This document shows, one piece after another, positions 36,066 to 47,730 of a stretch of 64,000 nt of DNA. Position 1 is the first letter of the stretch. Each line of letters starts with the position of its first letter. Made by a program: the position numbers and the translations under genes. Origin of the DNA: Acholoe squamosa (lineage: Eukaryota; Annelida; Polychaeta; Phyllodocida; Polynoidae); assembly GCA_949317995.1 (NCBI GenBank), contig OX439043.1, positions 56,995,339 through 57,059,338 on the forward strand. The letters are read 5' to 3'. The notes beneath the pieces were generated by a model. The model was not told the origin of the DNA, made no database searches, and worked only from the letters and a program-made list of their open reading frames with translations.

Positions 36066-36433
36066 TAAGAAGTAGACGGTTATTTTACAGCAAAATTCCT
36101 TGGCAACTTTGGTTCCAGTACATTTTGCTGTAAATCTATAGGAGGTGAGTCACTGTAATTTTACAGAACAATTCAGAGTACTCATACAGTAACAGCCACT
36201 GTGATCATACAGCAAGATCAATTAGCTCTACAGAAACATATCCTGTAAATTAACAGCAAAATGTGTTGTAAAATTACAGAGGAATGTCTTGTAAATAAAC
36301 AGCAATATTTTCTGTCAATGGACAGGAAATTTTGCTGTAAATGAACAATAAAACATACTGTAAGTTCACAGAAACCTTTGCTGGCTACTGAGGTTCCAGC
36401 AACTATTGCTGTAAAATTACAGAAGCTCAAATG
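36066..36433. repeat. Repeat built on CTGTAAAATTACAG palindromes
   Basis: CTGTAAAT, TTTACAG and ACAGCAAAAT recur every 20-40 bases. The outer edges are roughly inverted: TTATTTTACAGCAAAATTCC at the left, and GGTTCCAGCAAC then TATTGCTGTAAAATTACAG at the right. It is probably one non-autonomous transposon with internal palindromic repeats. Similar phrases occur near 25291-25400. Confidence 0.55.
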
Positions 36434-38271
36434 GTATACTACTTGCCTCAGTGGGGGGAAGTACATGTAAGGCTATTTTGGTAAACCCTTTGAAGGGCCA
36501 CTAGGGTGACTGGCTGACCTTAGGCATACTGCATACAGAGTAATTATACAGGATCACTCACTATACACATAATATATCTACACCTGCAATGCCTTGGTAT
36601 TACAGTAAGAGTCAGGGTATTTTAGAGTACATCACTTTCCACTGTGAGTTTACATGAGACATCTCTGTTATAAAACATAAACTTCTTACAGTGTATAAAA
36701 ACGAATTAGGCCATGCATGTTTCTATCAGTTCTGTCTGAAAAGAATTTAACAGGTTCTTCCTCGTTTTCTCTTGGCAATACCCTCCAGGAGTGCCTAATA
36801 AGGTTGACTAGGAGGCGTTTCTCATTATCATTATATGTACTGTCACTGTCTATGATTTCTCAAAAAAAAGAGACCAAGTAAGATACTGGTTTCTATGCAC
36901 AAGTCAGATTCATTCATGTCTTGCATTGATCAAACTCACTGTATAACAACATACCAGCTATTGATTTGCTGTTTGTAAAGATGGTTATTTCACGCCTGAT
37001 CTACTTTGTTTTCTTCATTAGTCACCCTTCATCAATGTTAATGGATAGGGCCCAAAACATGGAGATAGTATATAGTGTTATCTTGCCATAGATTCCCCAT
37101 ACACAACTAACTATAGAGCTAAATAAGCAGATCAGTGGCATTGTTATAGGCTACGTATCTGGTTGCCATTGTTACTGCTAAAGGTTTGCACACTATTTTC
37201 TAAATAGCAGGCTCCTCGAAATCCTAGCAATAAACATTTTATGTGTTCCTAAAATATCCCTCTGTTCAGCCATACCTTCTATACAAATTACCCAAAAAAA
37301 AACTTGTAGTGTGTGGAGGCTATGTTGGCTTCATGCCCAATAGAACAACTGTGGAAGCAATGAGTAGCACAAGTTGCTGCAGCTGTTAATCTCCCTCCCT
37401 GGACGCCCACTGACCAACCCTCTTTGGCCACACACACTCACACATGATCTATGCCACCTACTCTGCCGACTTTCCCACCATTTTGATTTTTGTCAACCCT
37501 CTGGTGAGCTAACCATGAATTATTGGGTCATTTTCCGGACTGGCGGCTAACACGGTTCATCGACCCATATTGACCTTCTCTGATATGTCACTCCGCATAT
37601 GCCTCCATTTTGTCCTCTCTTGGCTCTTGTTGCTCTCCACATGTTTTCCTCTCCCTCCTCTGAATTTCTAGTGTGATATAGGAGTAAACAGTAAACTATA
37701 TTAAAGTTTGTTTAGTTCACTGGTTTCTTTCTACCAACTGTTTGGCATTGCTATATATATTCAACCTGTTATGTCCTTATGAGCTGTAGTATTGACCTCT
37801 TGCTCTGTCTGCTTTCATTACAGGAAGTGAAGCCCAGGTAGAACAGGAAGTACCTGAGTGATTTCCGCTCCCTGTCAGACACGGATAAGAAGGACAGGCA
37901 GTCCTTGGATTCTGAGTGACTCAGCAAATGTGATCATCACTACTGACACTGGATTATTAACAGATATGACTGATTATGGTGACATTAGTGAGGAATCACT
38001 GTAAAGAACATTATCAAAATGTTGCACCCTAATTTTGAGACAAACTGAATCGTATAAATATTCAAATGGCTGAAGAGAAGCAGAAGAAAGGCATGTACAC
38101 CCGGGTCCAGATTTAGTGGTCTCGATATACATGTACAAACACCAAGAACCAATGAAAAGATTGCAGGCTTAATGTAATAAGACAACGCCAATTTTAATCA
38201 CAAGATATTAGAGCAGCAGTGGAAAGTTTACCATTGAGACAATTGGAGTAATACAAATTAACATATCCAAG
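36434..38271 (+). other. Upstream region of the receptor gene; R1 fragment
   Basis: 36705-36795 matches part of the R1 repeats near 5585-5670 (GAATTAGGCCATGCATG, GGTTCTTCCTC, CCCTCCAGG). The remainder up to the start codon shows no other gene. It likely contains intron and 5' UTR sequence of the downstream receptor. Confidence 0.5.
37801..37823 (+). other. Candidate 3' splice site before the receptor coding exon
   Basis: TGCTCTGTCTGCTTTCATTA followed by CAG is a strong pyrimidine-rich acceptor. Exon sequence would start at 37824, about 450 bp upstream of the start codon. That would make the 5' UTR interrupted although the coding sequence is not. This rests on consensus only. Confidence 0.45.
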
Positions 38272-39687
38272 ATGGAGGCAGCACATGCTCAGCCAGAAGT
38301 GCTTATCCAACTCCAGCGGCTTAACGCGACATCATCCCTTCGCTTTCCTTATGCACACCTTGTTTCAACAGCCTCTGCCATTTCTGCTGGAAATGAAACT
38401 GCTAACATTACAGAATCACTGGAAGCTGTACGTGAACATGTGTCTTCCATCGGTGTGCTGATATTCAAGACTATTGTGATGGTGGCGATAATGCTCTTAG
38501 CCGTGCTGGGAAACCTCCTTGTAATCACTAGTGTTCTCAAATTTGAGAAGCTACGAATCATTGCAAACTCTTTCATTGTGTCATTGGCATTTGCCGATTT
38601 ACTCGTTGCCATTCTAGTAATGCCATTTAGCGCAAGCCAAGAAATTGCAGGAAAGTGGGTGTTTGGCAAGGTGATGTGTGACATATTCAATGCCAATGAT
38701 GTCTTGTTTTCTACTGCATCTTTGTTACACTTGTGCTGCATCAGCATGGATAGGTATATTGCCATTACGGACCCTTTTCAATATGAGTCGAAGATGACTA
38801 AGCGAAGGGTGTGCATTATGCTAATGTGTGCATGGGGAGCTTCAGCCATGATCTCTCAGATACCAATTCACCTTGGCTGGTATACAACAGACAAACAGAA
38901 GGAGGAGATGATGGGTGATGTTGAGTCATGCCAGTTTGTGGTGAATAAACCATATGCAGTAGTCTCCTCCCTAATTTCTTTCTGGACTCCAACCATCATA
39001 ATGGTCTTCACATATGTGAAGATCTTCCGGGAGGCACGGCGACAGGAAAAGCAGATATACCTGCTCACAAAACACTCTCCACAGTCACTAGAACATCTTG
39101 CCTCTAATCACACCCACATAAATGGCCAAGTGCAAAAGAATGGGAATGGGACGGCTGGGCCACCAAATCCTACAAAGCGGCTTACGCAAGACCGCAAGAA
39201 GATGCGTCGAGAGCACAAAGCAGCAAAGACATTAGGAGTTATCATGGGTGCCTTTATACTTTCATGGCTACCCTTCTTCCTTTGGTACCTCACTTCGACA
39301 CTATGTGATCATTGTTACTCCCCACCAGTGGTTGTCACCATCTTATTCTGGATCGGCTACCTCAACTCTGGTCTCAACCCCGTCATTTATGCGTTCTTCA
39401 ACCGCGACTTCCGATTTGCCTTCAAACGACTCCTACGCTGCCATAGGTTTCGATGCTGCAACAGCAACTCTCGTAGTCTGAGCAGCAGTAACAGCAGTTA
39501 CAGTGACACTAGTTGCCAATGCTGCTGTTGGTGCAGGCACCAAGGACCTGAAGCCAATGCTCTTGCACATTACCCACATCCAAGCTCAGGGCGCAGTAAT
39601 CGTGGTGGGGTGGACTATGAACATTCTTCAACACCAAGCCCAAGATCAAAAAGATTCTATGATACAGTGGAGCAACCACCCTTGTAG
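38272..39687 (+). CDS. Beta-type octopamine receptor-like GPCR
   Basis: A complete 471-residue rhodopsin-class receptor of the plasma membrane, in one uninterrupted coding exon. The start codon has A at -3 and G at +4. The N-terminus carries three N-glycosylation sequons (N18, N41, N45). Seen class A landmarks: N81 (TM1), D109 in LAFAD (TM2), C136 and C220 for the extracellular disulphide, D160-R161-Y162 after TM3, W332-L-P334-F-F in TM6, and N369-P370-VIY in TM7. Amine-binding residues are all present: D143 in TM3 and serines 232, 233 and 236 in TM5. The phrases STASLLHLCCISMDRY, HLGWYTT and FVVNKPYA are those I know from insect Oct-beta receptors. These couple to Gs and raise cAMP; the coupling here is inference. 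The third loop is short (about 60 residues). The tail has C390 as a possible palmitoylation site, then unusual serine- and cysteine-rich stretches (396-421). A related beta-adrenergic-like or other amine receptor is possible. Confidence 0.9.
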   Translation: MEAAHAQPEVLIQLQRLNATSSLRFPYAHLVSTASAISAGNETANITESLEAVREHVSSIGVLIFKTIVMVAIMLLAVLGNLLVITSVLKFEKLRIIANSFIVSLAFADLLVAILVMPFSASQEIAGKWVFGKVMCDIFNANDVLFSTASLLHLCCISMDRYIAITDPFQYESKMTKRRVCIMLMCAWGASAMISQIPIHLGWYTTDKQKEEMMGDVESCQFVVNKPYAVVSSLISFWTPTIIMVFTYVKIFREARRQEKQIYLLTKHSPQSLEHLASNHTHINGQVQKNGNGTAGPPNPTKRLTQDRKKMRREHKAAKTLGVIMGAFILSWLPFFLWYLTSTLCDHCYSPPVVVTILFWIGYLNSGLNPVIYAFFNRDFRFAFKRLLRCHRFRCCNSNSRSLSSSNSSYSDTSCQCCCWCRHQGPEANALAHYPHPSSGRSNRGGVDYEHSSTPSPRSKRFYDTVEQPPL

Positions 39688-40432
39688 AATAATAACAATA
39701 CTGGTGCTAGTGTTTTAAAAGGTTAAGGTATTTTGGCATGTTGCATGCCAAGATCAGACAATCAGTGGCTGCTATGGACCAAGAGATGAACTGTGAACTC
39801 ATCACCTCCCTAAGATTTCACATGACTTACCTAGCCTATCATTGTAGGTATAAAGGCACATATTTTGTGGTATTGAAAGGATGGAGATGTGTAAGATAGA
39901 TAGGCTGGTACTCACCTAGGAGGCAGGCTAGTAGCAGGTGGTGCAAGCAGCCCATATAAGATTCATGGTGTGTGCCATTGCCTTTCTGTTCATCCTTAAT
40001 GGTTATTCTGGAATGGGGTGGGGCCTGATATTCCACAAGTGTCTGTATTAAGAACCTTTATGTGCGATTCTCCTACATATCTGTTGTCCAGGGAGTTAAC
40101 TTCATGCAACAAATGTTTAACCAGATATATACATCATGTAAAAAATGTTCAACTAGGAAAATTGTGAAATGTGTTTCTCCAGATACTGCCAGCTTTTGAC
40201 TGTGGAATGTACCTGAACTGCCATCAAATAGAGGATTTTCATTTCTGAACCATTACCACGTCTAGGCATAAATCCAATAGAGGGGAGTCTACAACCAGTA
40301 CCGTACTTAGGAACATAGACCACATGGCCCATGGTGCATTCATGCTGTAGCTACTTTTAGACCTAATTTCCTATTCTAACACTTTACAGCGACTTGACTA
40401 ACCCTGTCAATACAATAATCAGGGAGGTCAAT
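39688..40432 (+). other. 3' flank of the receptor gene; no other gene seen
   Basis: No canonical AATAAA was noticed close to the stop codon; the nearest I saw is about 1.6 kb downstream near 41266. The 3' end of the transcript therefore cannot be placed by eye. Confidence 0.35.
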
Positions 40433-40434
40433 TA

Positions 40435-40626
40435 CCGTATCGTCGTGTTTAAGCACCGGGATTTGAATAAGCGCCAATCACAAATAAGCACCGGAGGTAC
40501 GGGGCTCATGAAATGTTTCTTGACCACTAAAACTGCATTCTGAATAAGCGCCTGTCCTGTAAGAGCGCCGGGAAATTGAGGCCACCAAAGCAAAGATCGC
40601 CGGGGCACTTGAACACGACAATACGG
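40435..40626. mobile_element. MITE with CCGTATYGTCGTGTT ends and TA flanks
   Basis: The left end CCGTATCGTCGTGTTTAAG and the complement of the right end CCGTATTGTCGTGTTCAAG are nearly identical, and TA flanks both sides. The inside repeats AATAAGCGCC and AAGCACCGG. A TA duplication suggests a Tc1/mariner-type mobiliser, which is inference. Decayed relatives lie at 34995-35240 and 43300-43445. Confidence 0.75.
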
Positions 40627-41036
40627 TATATTTGATTTAGGTCTGTGTTATTGACCACCAGAGTCATCGGCTAAAATGTGGATGCAATGTGTTTGATAGG
40701 AACATCTCTAGATGTGATGAACCAAGTACCTCTCTGTCCAAATCAGTATTGATTACATGCTGGCGTGCACCTTCATCGGGTGGCCTTTTTAGATAAAAGC
40801 AGCTGGGTAAAAGGCATCTGCTCGTGATCCAACAGATCTATCTAGCCCGGGTCTTTTACTGAAGTCACTATGCTAAATCACTGGTGAATAGATACAAAGC
40901 TTTAGAATTAGCTTTCCATTTGTCTACCAATTTCCAACTGGTTAGATAAATGAATGCTGATTGGACATTCATGACTGAAAATGGTAAAGTCTTTGTAGGA
41001 GTCCCGACTGTTCCTGATCATTTCTGATGGGGGATG

Positions 41037-41110
41037 TCCTATCAATTACATTCATTCATTCATTCATTGTATGCAATGAATGTAATTGATATCAAAATAC
41101 CTGTAGGACG
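41037..41110. repeat. Small hairpin around an ATTC microsatellite
   Basis: ATCAATTACATTCATT faces AATGAATGTAATTGAT across about 16 bases of ATTC repeats. GTCCT and AGGAC lie further out on either side. Confidence 0.55.
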
Positions 41111-41540
41111 TTTTAATGAAAGATTTGTAATTTCTAAATACACGCGTACTGTACTGTTCGAAATGCCTGTAACGTCACCATCTCTCTAGTGATCTAAGAG
41201 TAAGATCTCCACAGCCATCCTACACTTGAGGCCTGCTGTGGTGAACATAAAAATACAACTTGACGATGGCAATAAAACGAACACTGGGGTCATGTCCAGG
41301 GCATGAGGTGCCGGTGTCCCATTAAACCTGGATTTCTGGGAATGGACAAACTCATAAAACAGTAAATTGGTAAAATGACACTGGCTCAGGTGTATATATA
41401 GCAGCTGGATAACCAGGTAAATCGGTTAACATGGTCACTTTTTGGGTACAACAGGTACTGAATGGACCTCCCGTGTTAAAGTAGTGAATAATGCACTGTG
41501 CTAGGCCCCTACATGCTCTGTATGAAAGACGTAGGTATGA

Positions 41541-41846
41541 CCCACTTGACAAAAAACATTTTATAAGATTAAAATAAATATTATTTGTAGGTTTCCTTAA
41601 CATAACGTCAAAACATGTACACAAAAACGTTTTTAACATTCTATAAAAGATGTTTTTAATTCTAGGTAAAAAAAATAAAACAAACATAACTTACAAACAT
41701 CTGTATCAGGTTATAAAAATTTAGAAACGAGCATTTTCATTAAATTAGAATACGTTTAAAAACGTTTTTCACAAACGTTTTCCCCAAATCCATTCCGAAC
41801 GTTTGCCAACGGCAAAAACAAGTGGGTTTTTTTTTTGCCAAGTGGG
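41541..41846. mobile_element. MITE-like element with CCCACTTG ends and AACGTTT repeats
   Basis: CCCACTTGACAAAAAAC at the left is matched in inverted form by GTTTTTTTTTTGCCAAGTGGG at the right (with an extra CAAGTGGG just inside). The interior carries AAACGTTTTT repeatedly. It is probably a non-autonomous DNA transposon of about 300 bp. Confidence 0.55.
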
Positions 41847-42417
41847 AAAGTATTATGTATTGAGCTTATAGTGCCAACCTAATTCTTCTACTGTATTAAC
41901 TGTAACTGGTAAAGGTGAACAGTAGTCACTAGAGGTCATTATGTTACATAAATCAAGCAGAGGTATCACAACACTTCAAATGGAGTACTAGCACTTATAC
42001 ACCAGCCACAGATACACCCTCAGATGGCCAAAGGTGAAAAGACCACTCTTGTATTGTGAAACTATTTTACACAGGGTCAAATGATGGTTACCTATGTTTC
42101 AACTAGCTGACTATTCTCACAATCGTCAAGAATACCAGCAGATACTATAAGCTTGTTAATTTGGACAATTCAAGTCCCTTTTCAGACAAATGATAGCCAG
42201 GTTGGACAACTTCCCTGGCCGATGCTAATGTGAACGTGAATGGGTACTTGTCTTAAATAGTTCCACTTTATATTACATGTATTTGGCTATTCAGCACCAT
42301 CCACAACTGTACATTCAATGCTGCTTCCATCCACCAATCTGCCATTTATTGATATATCATTATGATAAAATGCGCATTATCCTTTCATGATGAGCTGCCC
42401 TTCAGGGTTATACAGAT

Positions 42418-42537
42418 ATTAGTTCAGGACCTTTAGCTCAATTTAGGACCAAACCCGGAATAAAATAATGCAAAACTGAAAAATTCAGCAATGACTCATC
42501 TTTATATTAGGTTTGACCTCTAAAAAGTCCTGAGTGT
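42418..42537. mobile_element. About 115-bp MITE, TTCAGGAC ends, copy 1
   Basis: The ends AGTTCAGGACCTTTAG and AAAAGTCCTGAGTG are roughly inverted. The whole element is the reverse complement of 45037-45147, sharing GGAATAAAATAA and AAACTGAAA-type blocks. It is short and non-coding. Confidence 0.55.
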
Positions 42538-44199
42538 GCTTCCCTTAATGAGCGGAATCCAATATGGCGGCCAAATATTCAAAATAATATAATCTCCCAT
42601 AGCAGTAATATTGCTCCTAGAAGACTTTTAACTTCACCTATCCTCCCTAAATCAGGCATGAGGAATCCACTGGTGTCCTTGGTTTGTTGCTATGACAAGT
42701 GGTTACCTAGCAACAGCAGATTTACATAGCAATCTGTCCTTATATTCAAATATCTACAGCTGCAACCAAATGGTATCATGTATGAAGTTCTTCATAACAC
42801 ATAAGTGTGCTTTTCCAACTCTGGTGAATTTATATAAGTTATTGCTGTGTTACTAGGGTATCTAGTTGCATAGCAACACCTCTTACAATTACATAATCAC
42901 ATAAATTTGTTATGAGTTGTATAATTCAAGTATACCTATCACCCGCAATGCAACCGGGAGGGTTGCTTCTCAGTTGTCATTTGTGTGTTGTTTTTCATTT
43001 CATTCATGTCCAACCATCATGATTATTAGCATACCAATGTTTTTCATGTTTTTGTATTTGCTTAGCAACACAGTGTATATTCCTTCATTTCAATTTTCAT
43101 ATCTCTACATGCTAAGTGCACCCTGGTATAATAATACAAGTGTTATTGTAACATCATTTTGGGTACTCCCTCATCATTATTAATTTGGGTTGTCTGGTCC
43201 AGAGTATGGCACGGGATAGGTGGATTGTAATTCAGAGTATGTGGATCGATGCGATAAAATGTTCACCCGTGAGGGGAAGCATGGGTATACCTATCATATA
43301 GCTGTGTTTAAGGGCCAGGATTTGAATTAGCGCCAGTCTCAAAAAAACCAGTGGAGTAAGGGTGTGTTAAAATAGATCTTTAGAAATAAACCTTGAATAA
43401 GTGCCCCTCTTGCATAAGGCCCTGGGTAATAACCCTCTAAATCTATCTATATCTTTTCGCAAATATAAGGAATCACTTCATTTATAACAATAAGTAGTGT
43501 AGAATTCATTAGGGTGGATTCAATTCAACAGACTGCAAGAGACAGTACGTAGGAAAAAAGACAGATGTCATTACAGTTATAGTGGTCTGAATTCCATTGC
43601 AAGTACCCCCACCACACCTTCCCAAATCCTGTCTCACCACGTCCTATCCAATGCCCATAACCCTATTATGTAAAGAGTTTCTCTTATCCCTGGCCCCTAT
43701 GCTGTCCTATATCCTTAATATCAAATATCAACAGCTTTCCAGATATAGATACATACATGGTAATACCGTAGCATTCATAGTACAGAAACAGATAATAATG
43801 ATGAAACTGTTGCAACACCCTAGTCCATCCTGTGAAGCCAAAGCATACCTATGTGAAACAGGGCATTAGTCAGGAATCTTCATAGTTCCATATATGATCT
43901 ATCTACAATCAGTAAGATGGAGATATTTTGATGTCAAGCTATTAAGAAGGCTTTGGAAGATAAACAAACTAATCTATGATTTAATCTGCCCATAAAAAAA
44001 ACATCTAATTATCCTGAATGCACTCTGAGCGTCTAGGGTGTTTGGTGTGTGGCCTACACACGGTTGCGGTTTCCAGCACAGTCTAAAGTCTAAAGGATTT
44101 ATCTACTCTCAATCAGTGACTTTACTGACTTTGGCATATATTAGTTAGTTTCCAACACCTCACATATTGTGGGTCTAGAATTTGCAAGAAGTGAGACTA
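42538..44199. other. No gene seen; decayed MITE pieces
   Basis: 43226-43275 is a decayed relative of the hairpin at 27340-27411. 43300-43445 is a decayed relative of the MITE at 40435-40626 (GATTTGAATTAGCGCCAGTC, TTGAATAAGTGCCCC). No coding sequence is recognised. Confidence 0.45.
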
Positions 44200-44203
44200 T
44201 TTG

Positions 44204-44316
44204 CACACAAAACCAAATAAGTGGAATAAAGTTACTAAATTGTCCATCTTTTTGATTTTCAGATTTTTTAGACCAAGATATTGGGCTTTATCTTTTGGCA
44301 ATAATTCTTCATCAGG
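44204..44316. repeat. Dispersed repeat R2, copy 1
   Basis: It begins CACACAAAACCAAATAAGTG then GAATAAAGTT, and about 100 bp later ends AATTCTTCATCAGGC. The same order occurs at 58072-58207 and 63219-63367, all in the same orientation. The CGAAA part of the end motif is lost in this copy. Confidence 0.55.
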
Positions 44317-45036
44317 CTTTATATAGATGCCAAGACAATAATCCACAAGAAGATATGAGGATGGTAGATAGAGTGGTGGGACAAGTTCAACTTCTCCTGT
44401 GGTATCTATCAGCAATGTCTAGGTCGCTTTGCCAGTCACAATAGGGTACCATCCCCAATGCTTATAGCAAAAATGACATTTTATGTAAAAGATTCTACCA
44501 CCTTTGGATGTAGAATGACAGGTATCTGTATGCAGCATATTCTTTTTGCTAACCAAGATAAGTACTAGTATACTCTCTCATGATAATCTAAGAACTGGGG
44601 TGGTGTTATTAGAGTGCCTACATATCAATCCCTAATGTCAATCAGGTCTCTGTCTATGCATTCTTACATTTAACTGGGAATATGATAATCTCCCACGTGT
44701 CAGCTGCAGTACCATAAGCCTCATCCAAACTTTGGAATCAGCTATGAGCCGCTTCTGGAGCCACATCTAACAATTGAAATAAGCAGTTTGGATACTATTC
44801 CATAGGGGTGAAAACTCACCTATGAGCCTCAACCCTTGTTTGGACTGATTCTACATAAATGTAAGCCAAGGCTTATATATAAAAGTTTGTGGTAATCATA
44901 ATGGGAACTATACAATTGGGAGCGATATAGCTAAGAAGAATGCAGGTCATAGAAACAGAACAATAATAACAGTGGACTTCATTAAGTTAAGATCTTGAGG
45001 TTGGTTTAAATCTTCATTAAGGGAGGCATACATAGG

Positions 45037-45147
45037 ATTATCCAGGACTTTTAGGATAGTGATAGGCATACCAAATCAAATCATTCCTGCGAGTTTCAGC
45101 TTTGTGTTATTTTATTCCAGGTAAAACCCTAAAAGTCCTGAACTATA
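45037..45147. mobile_element. About 110-bp MITE, TTCAGGAC ends, copy 2
   Basis: TCCAGGACTTTTAGG at the left and CCTAAAAGTCCTGAAC at the right form the inverted ends. It is an opposite-orientation relative of 42418-42537. Confidence 0.6.
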
Positions 45148-45235
45148 TGAACAGATAAATGGGGCTATGTATTGATGTTCATGAATTGAAGTATATTCAA
45201 TTATAGATTGTGAATAAATTGAATATACATGTGTC

Positions 45236-45242
<7 letters not shown>

Positions 45243-45299
<57 letters not shown>
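45243..45299. repeat. AT dinucleotide microsatellite
   Basis: An uninterrupted run of about 28 AT units. Confidence 0.95.
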
Positions 45300-45303
<4 letters not shown>

Positions 45304-46563
45304 TATGTCCCTTTGTTGCTGTTTGTTTCTGTCCTCAAATAGCCCTCTGGAAAGCAAAAATTTGCAAGTCATCTATGGGCCTAGATCTGCTTTCTTTTAC
45401 TAGCTAGATGCCATGGAAATTCTCATTACAGCCAGATGAGGAGATCTTGGACTTTTTTCTCGAAGACAGGAAGCCGAGTAAAATAGGTAAATGATGATAT
45501 GATACCTTGGTCAGAAAGAAAAGTGTCTAGTACTACTAGATTTCTAGGCCTCTCTTAGGTACTTAGGTTGCGTGTGGCAGTGTGCGAATTATTGATACCC
45601 AAATCAGAGTGCCATTCACATAACCATGCATGGACTTCGGCGCCAATGAGTGACAACATAATGTACCCTACAGGTCATGTGGACGTAAATGCTGCCCTCT
45701 CGTGAGTCATATGGTATTTAGGCCTGCACTGAAGAGTGTGCTGGCTGCTGATTGGTTTAGAATTGGAATATAAGAATATTGGTAAAATTAAGAAAAAAAA
45801 ATCACAGGTGTTCCCAATTAGTTAATAAATGGAATAGTAGGTGTGTTTTTATATTATGCCAGGGTTTTGGGAGTTTATGGGGCATGCAAAAGTTAATCTG
45901 GCCAATGGAGATTTTCAAGCCCAAAATAGGTTGGAATGGCACTCACTGCATGTATCATTCCGTTATTTAAGATTTTCAGGGTTAAGCCTATACAAGATTC
46001 TGTAACATCTGCTCTATACCTGTCGATTTATAAGTTATGTGCAACAGTTCAACGTTATAGGTAGGTGAATAGAACATCAGTATTTGATTAAAATCTGGCA
46101 CCTTGATCAGATACATATCCTTCCAAAACACTCTCCAGACATCGACTACCAAAAACGCTATGCAGAGAATAGATATCCCAGGATGATTGGGTTAAGTGGC
46201 TGGTATGACTTTTAGGTGGACATCTTGATACCATTTGATGTTACCTATGATAAAAACAGGAACCCAATATCGGCTGTTGCCAGGAGGGGGGAAAAGTAGC
46301 AGGAATATTTCTGTTTTTGTTCAGAATTGCGAAGATAAGACGATACAAATCATATCAAAGCTTGTCCAACATCCAGGAGCAATCTCACTAAAACAAAGTG
46401 TTCTTCCTCACCCTTCTAGATCAATAGTAGACGACACCTACATCGGCTTGCAGGGGATAGGGGTGGGGAGAGGGAAGCTGCAGTGTTTATTATAGAAAGT
46501 ATTGAATGATGAAATTGGTGATACGTGTGATTTGACGAGAGTACTGCCGAGGCACAACCGAGT
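45300..46563. other. No gene seen
   Basis: No recognisable gene or bounded element. Confidence 0.4.
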
Positions 46564-46926
46564 GAGGCCAAAAAAAAGTTTTGTTTCCGGTCACCTGACC
46601 TACCTCATCCAAACACGGCTGACCTCAGAATTTTTCGAGAAATTTTTAATAATTTTTAATATTTTTCCATAATTTTTTTAATATAAATTTTATGTTTTTA
46701 TTATTTTGACATTTTCCTTGCACCCAAACAAAGAATCCAAGATCCCTAACCAAGCTTTCTACATTTTGGCTGGTATAATAATTAAAATGAAATGCCTGAG
46801 ATTTTTTTGATGATAACAAATCAATATGTTGGCCAAAATATGACTCAGTGAAAAAGAAATCCGACCTACCTACCACAACTTTTTGGACCATGTTACCGGA
46901 AACTTAGAATTTTTTTTTAGGCCTGA
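46564..46926. mobile_element. MITE with GAGGCCAAAAAAAA ends
   Basis: The left end is GAGGCCAAAAAAAAGTTTTG followed by TTTCCGGT. The complement of the right end is CAGGCCTAAAAAAAAATTC followed by TAAGTTTCCGGTAAC. CCGACCTACC and CTGACCTACC lie just inside both ends. The interior is very AT-rich. About 360 bp and non-coding. Confidence 0.65.
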
Positions 46927-47164
46927 GTCATAATGGGTTACAACTGGTCAAACACTCGACAAGCCTGTGAACACTCGTTGCTGGCATGCTGGCAGGGTTG
47001 TTAGTAATTCTTAGGCCTAAGCCTACGGAGAAAATGTTACTGAGTCAGCAGCATGGCAGTGAGGAGTGTGGGGGCACCCCCTCCATCTGTGGTCAGCGTA
47101 TCCGGTGACAGGGCACTGGCGGTCAGCCTTTTGGATAGGCTTACATTCCCTTCACTTGTCATGC

Positions 47165-47361
47165 ACCCTGTATACAATCAATATCATTAGGGTTTAGGGC
47201 TGTTCCTCTAGTTCTATTAGAAGAGAGGGATGTTATCATGGTTTCTTTTTTCATAGAAATTGTGGTTTATTCAAACCATGATAACATACCTCTCTTCTAA
47301 TAGAACTAGAGGAACAGCCCTAAACCCTTATGATACTGTCCCTATTGGTTGTATACAGGGT
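47165..47361. repeat. 197-nt near-perfect hairpin
   Basis: The outer ends ACCCTGTATACAA are mirrored, with a few unpaired bases. The inner about 65 bp of each arm (for example AGGGTTTAGGGCTGTTCCTC, then TAGTTCTATTAGAAGAGAGG) are perfectly mirrored apart from one position, around a loop of about 27 nt. The outer ends resemble transposon termini. Confidence 0.8.
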
Positions 47362-47388
47362 TTTTTAAACAATTTGGAATAGAATTTT

Positions 47389-47730
47389 GCCCTGCCGGGC
47401 TATTGATTTGAAATTGTTCCTTATAAGGAATGGAAAAGAAGGTTGCCCCACAGGGCTATTACAGTAAAATTGAGTCTTATAAGGAATAAAATAGAAGGTC
47501 GCCCTGCAGGGCTTTTAAATCAAAATTGACACTTTTAAGGAATAGAATAGAATTTTACCCCGCAGGGTTATTAAATTCAAATCGATGATTTAAAGGATTA
47601 TGATAGAAGGTTTGTAATTGATAGCCCTGTGGGGCAAAATTCTATTCTTTTCCCTATAAGTATCAATTTTAAAAGCATACCCCTGCGGGGCAAGATTCTA
47701 TTCTCTCCTATATTAGTAGCCCTGCAGGGC
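47389..47730. repeat. 56-bp minisatellite with GCCCTGCAGGGC palindrome cores, inverting midway
   Basis: Palindromic cores of the type GCCCTGCAGGGC start at about 47389, 47445, 47501, 47557, 47624, 47680 and 47719. Four units with 56-bp spacing read in one direction (core, then ATTGA..., then TTATAAGGAATAGAATAGAA). After about 47610 the flanking sequence reads as the complement. The array is therefore a large imperfect palindrome made of palindromic units. Confidence 0.8.

Noticed and set aside
38349..38765. 138-residue antisense frame inside the receptor gene
   Set aside because: A shadow of the coding strand; its residues mirror the receptor codons and it has no independent support.
47389..47730. 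Possible CRISPR array (regular 56-bp spacing with short palindromes)
   Set aside because: The spacer-like parts are themselves repeated, the direction reverses midway, the surroundings are eukaryotic and no cas genes are near.
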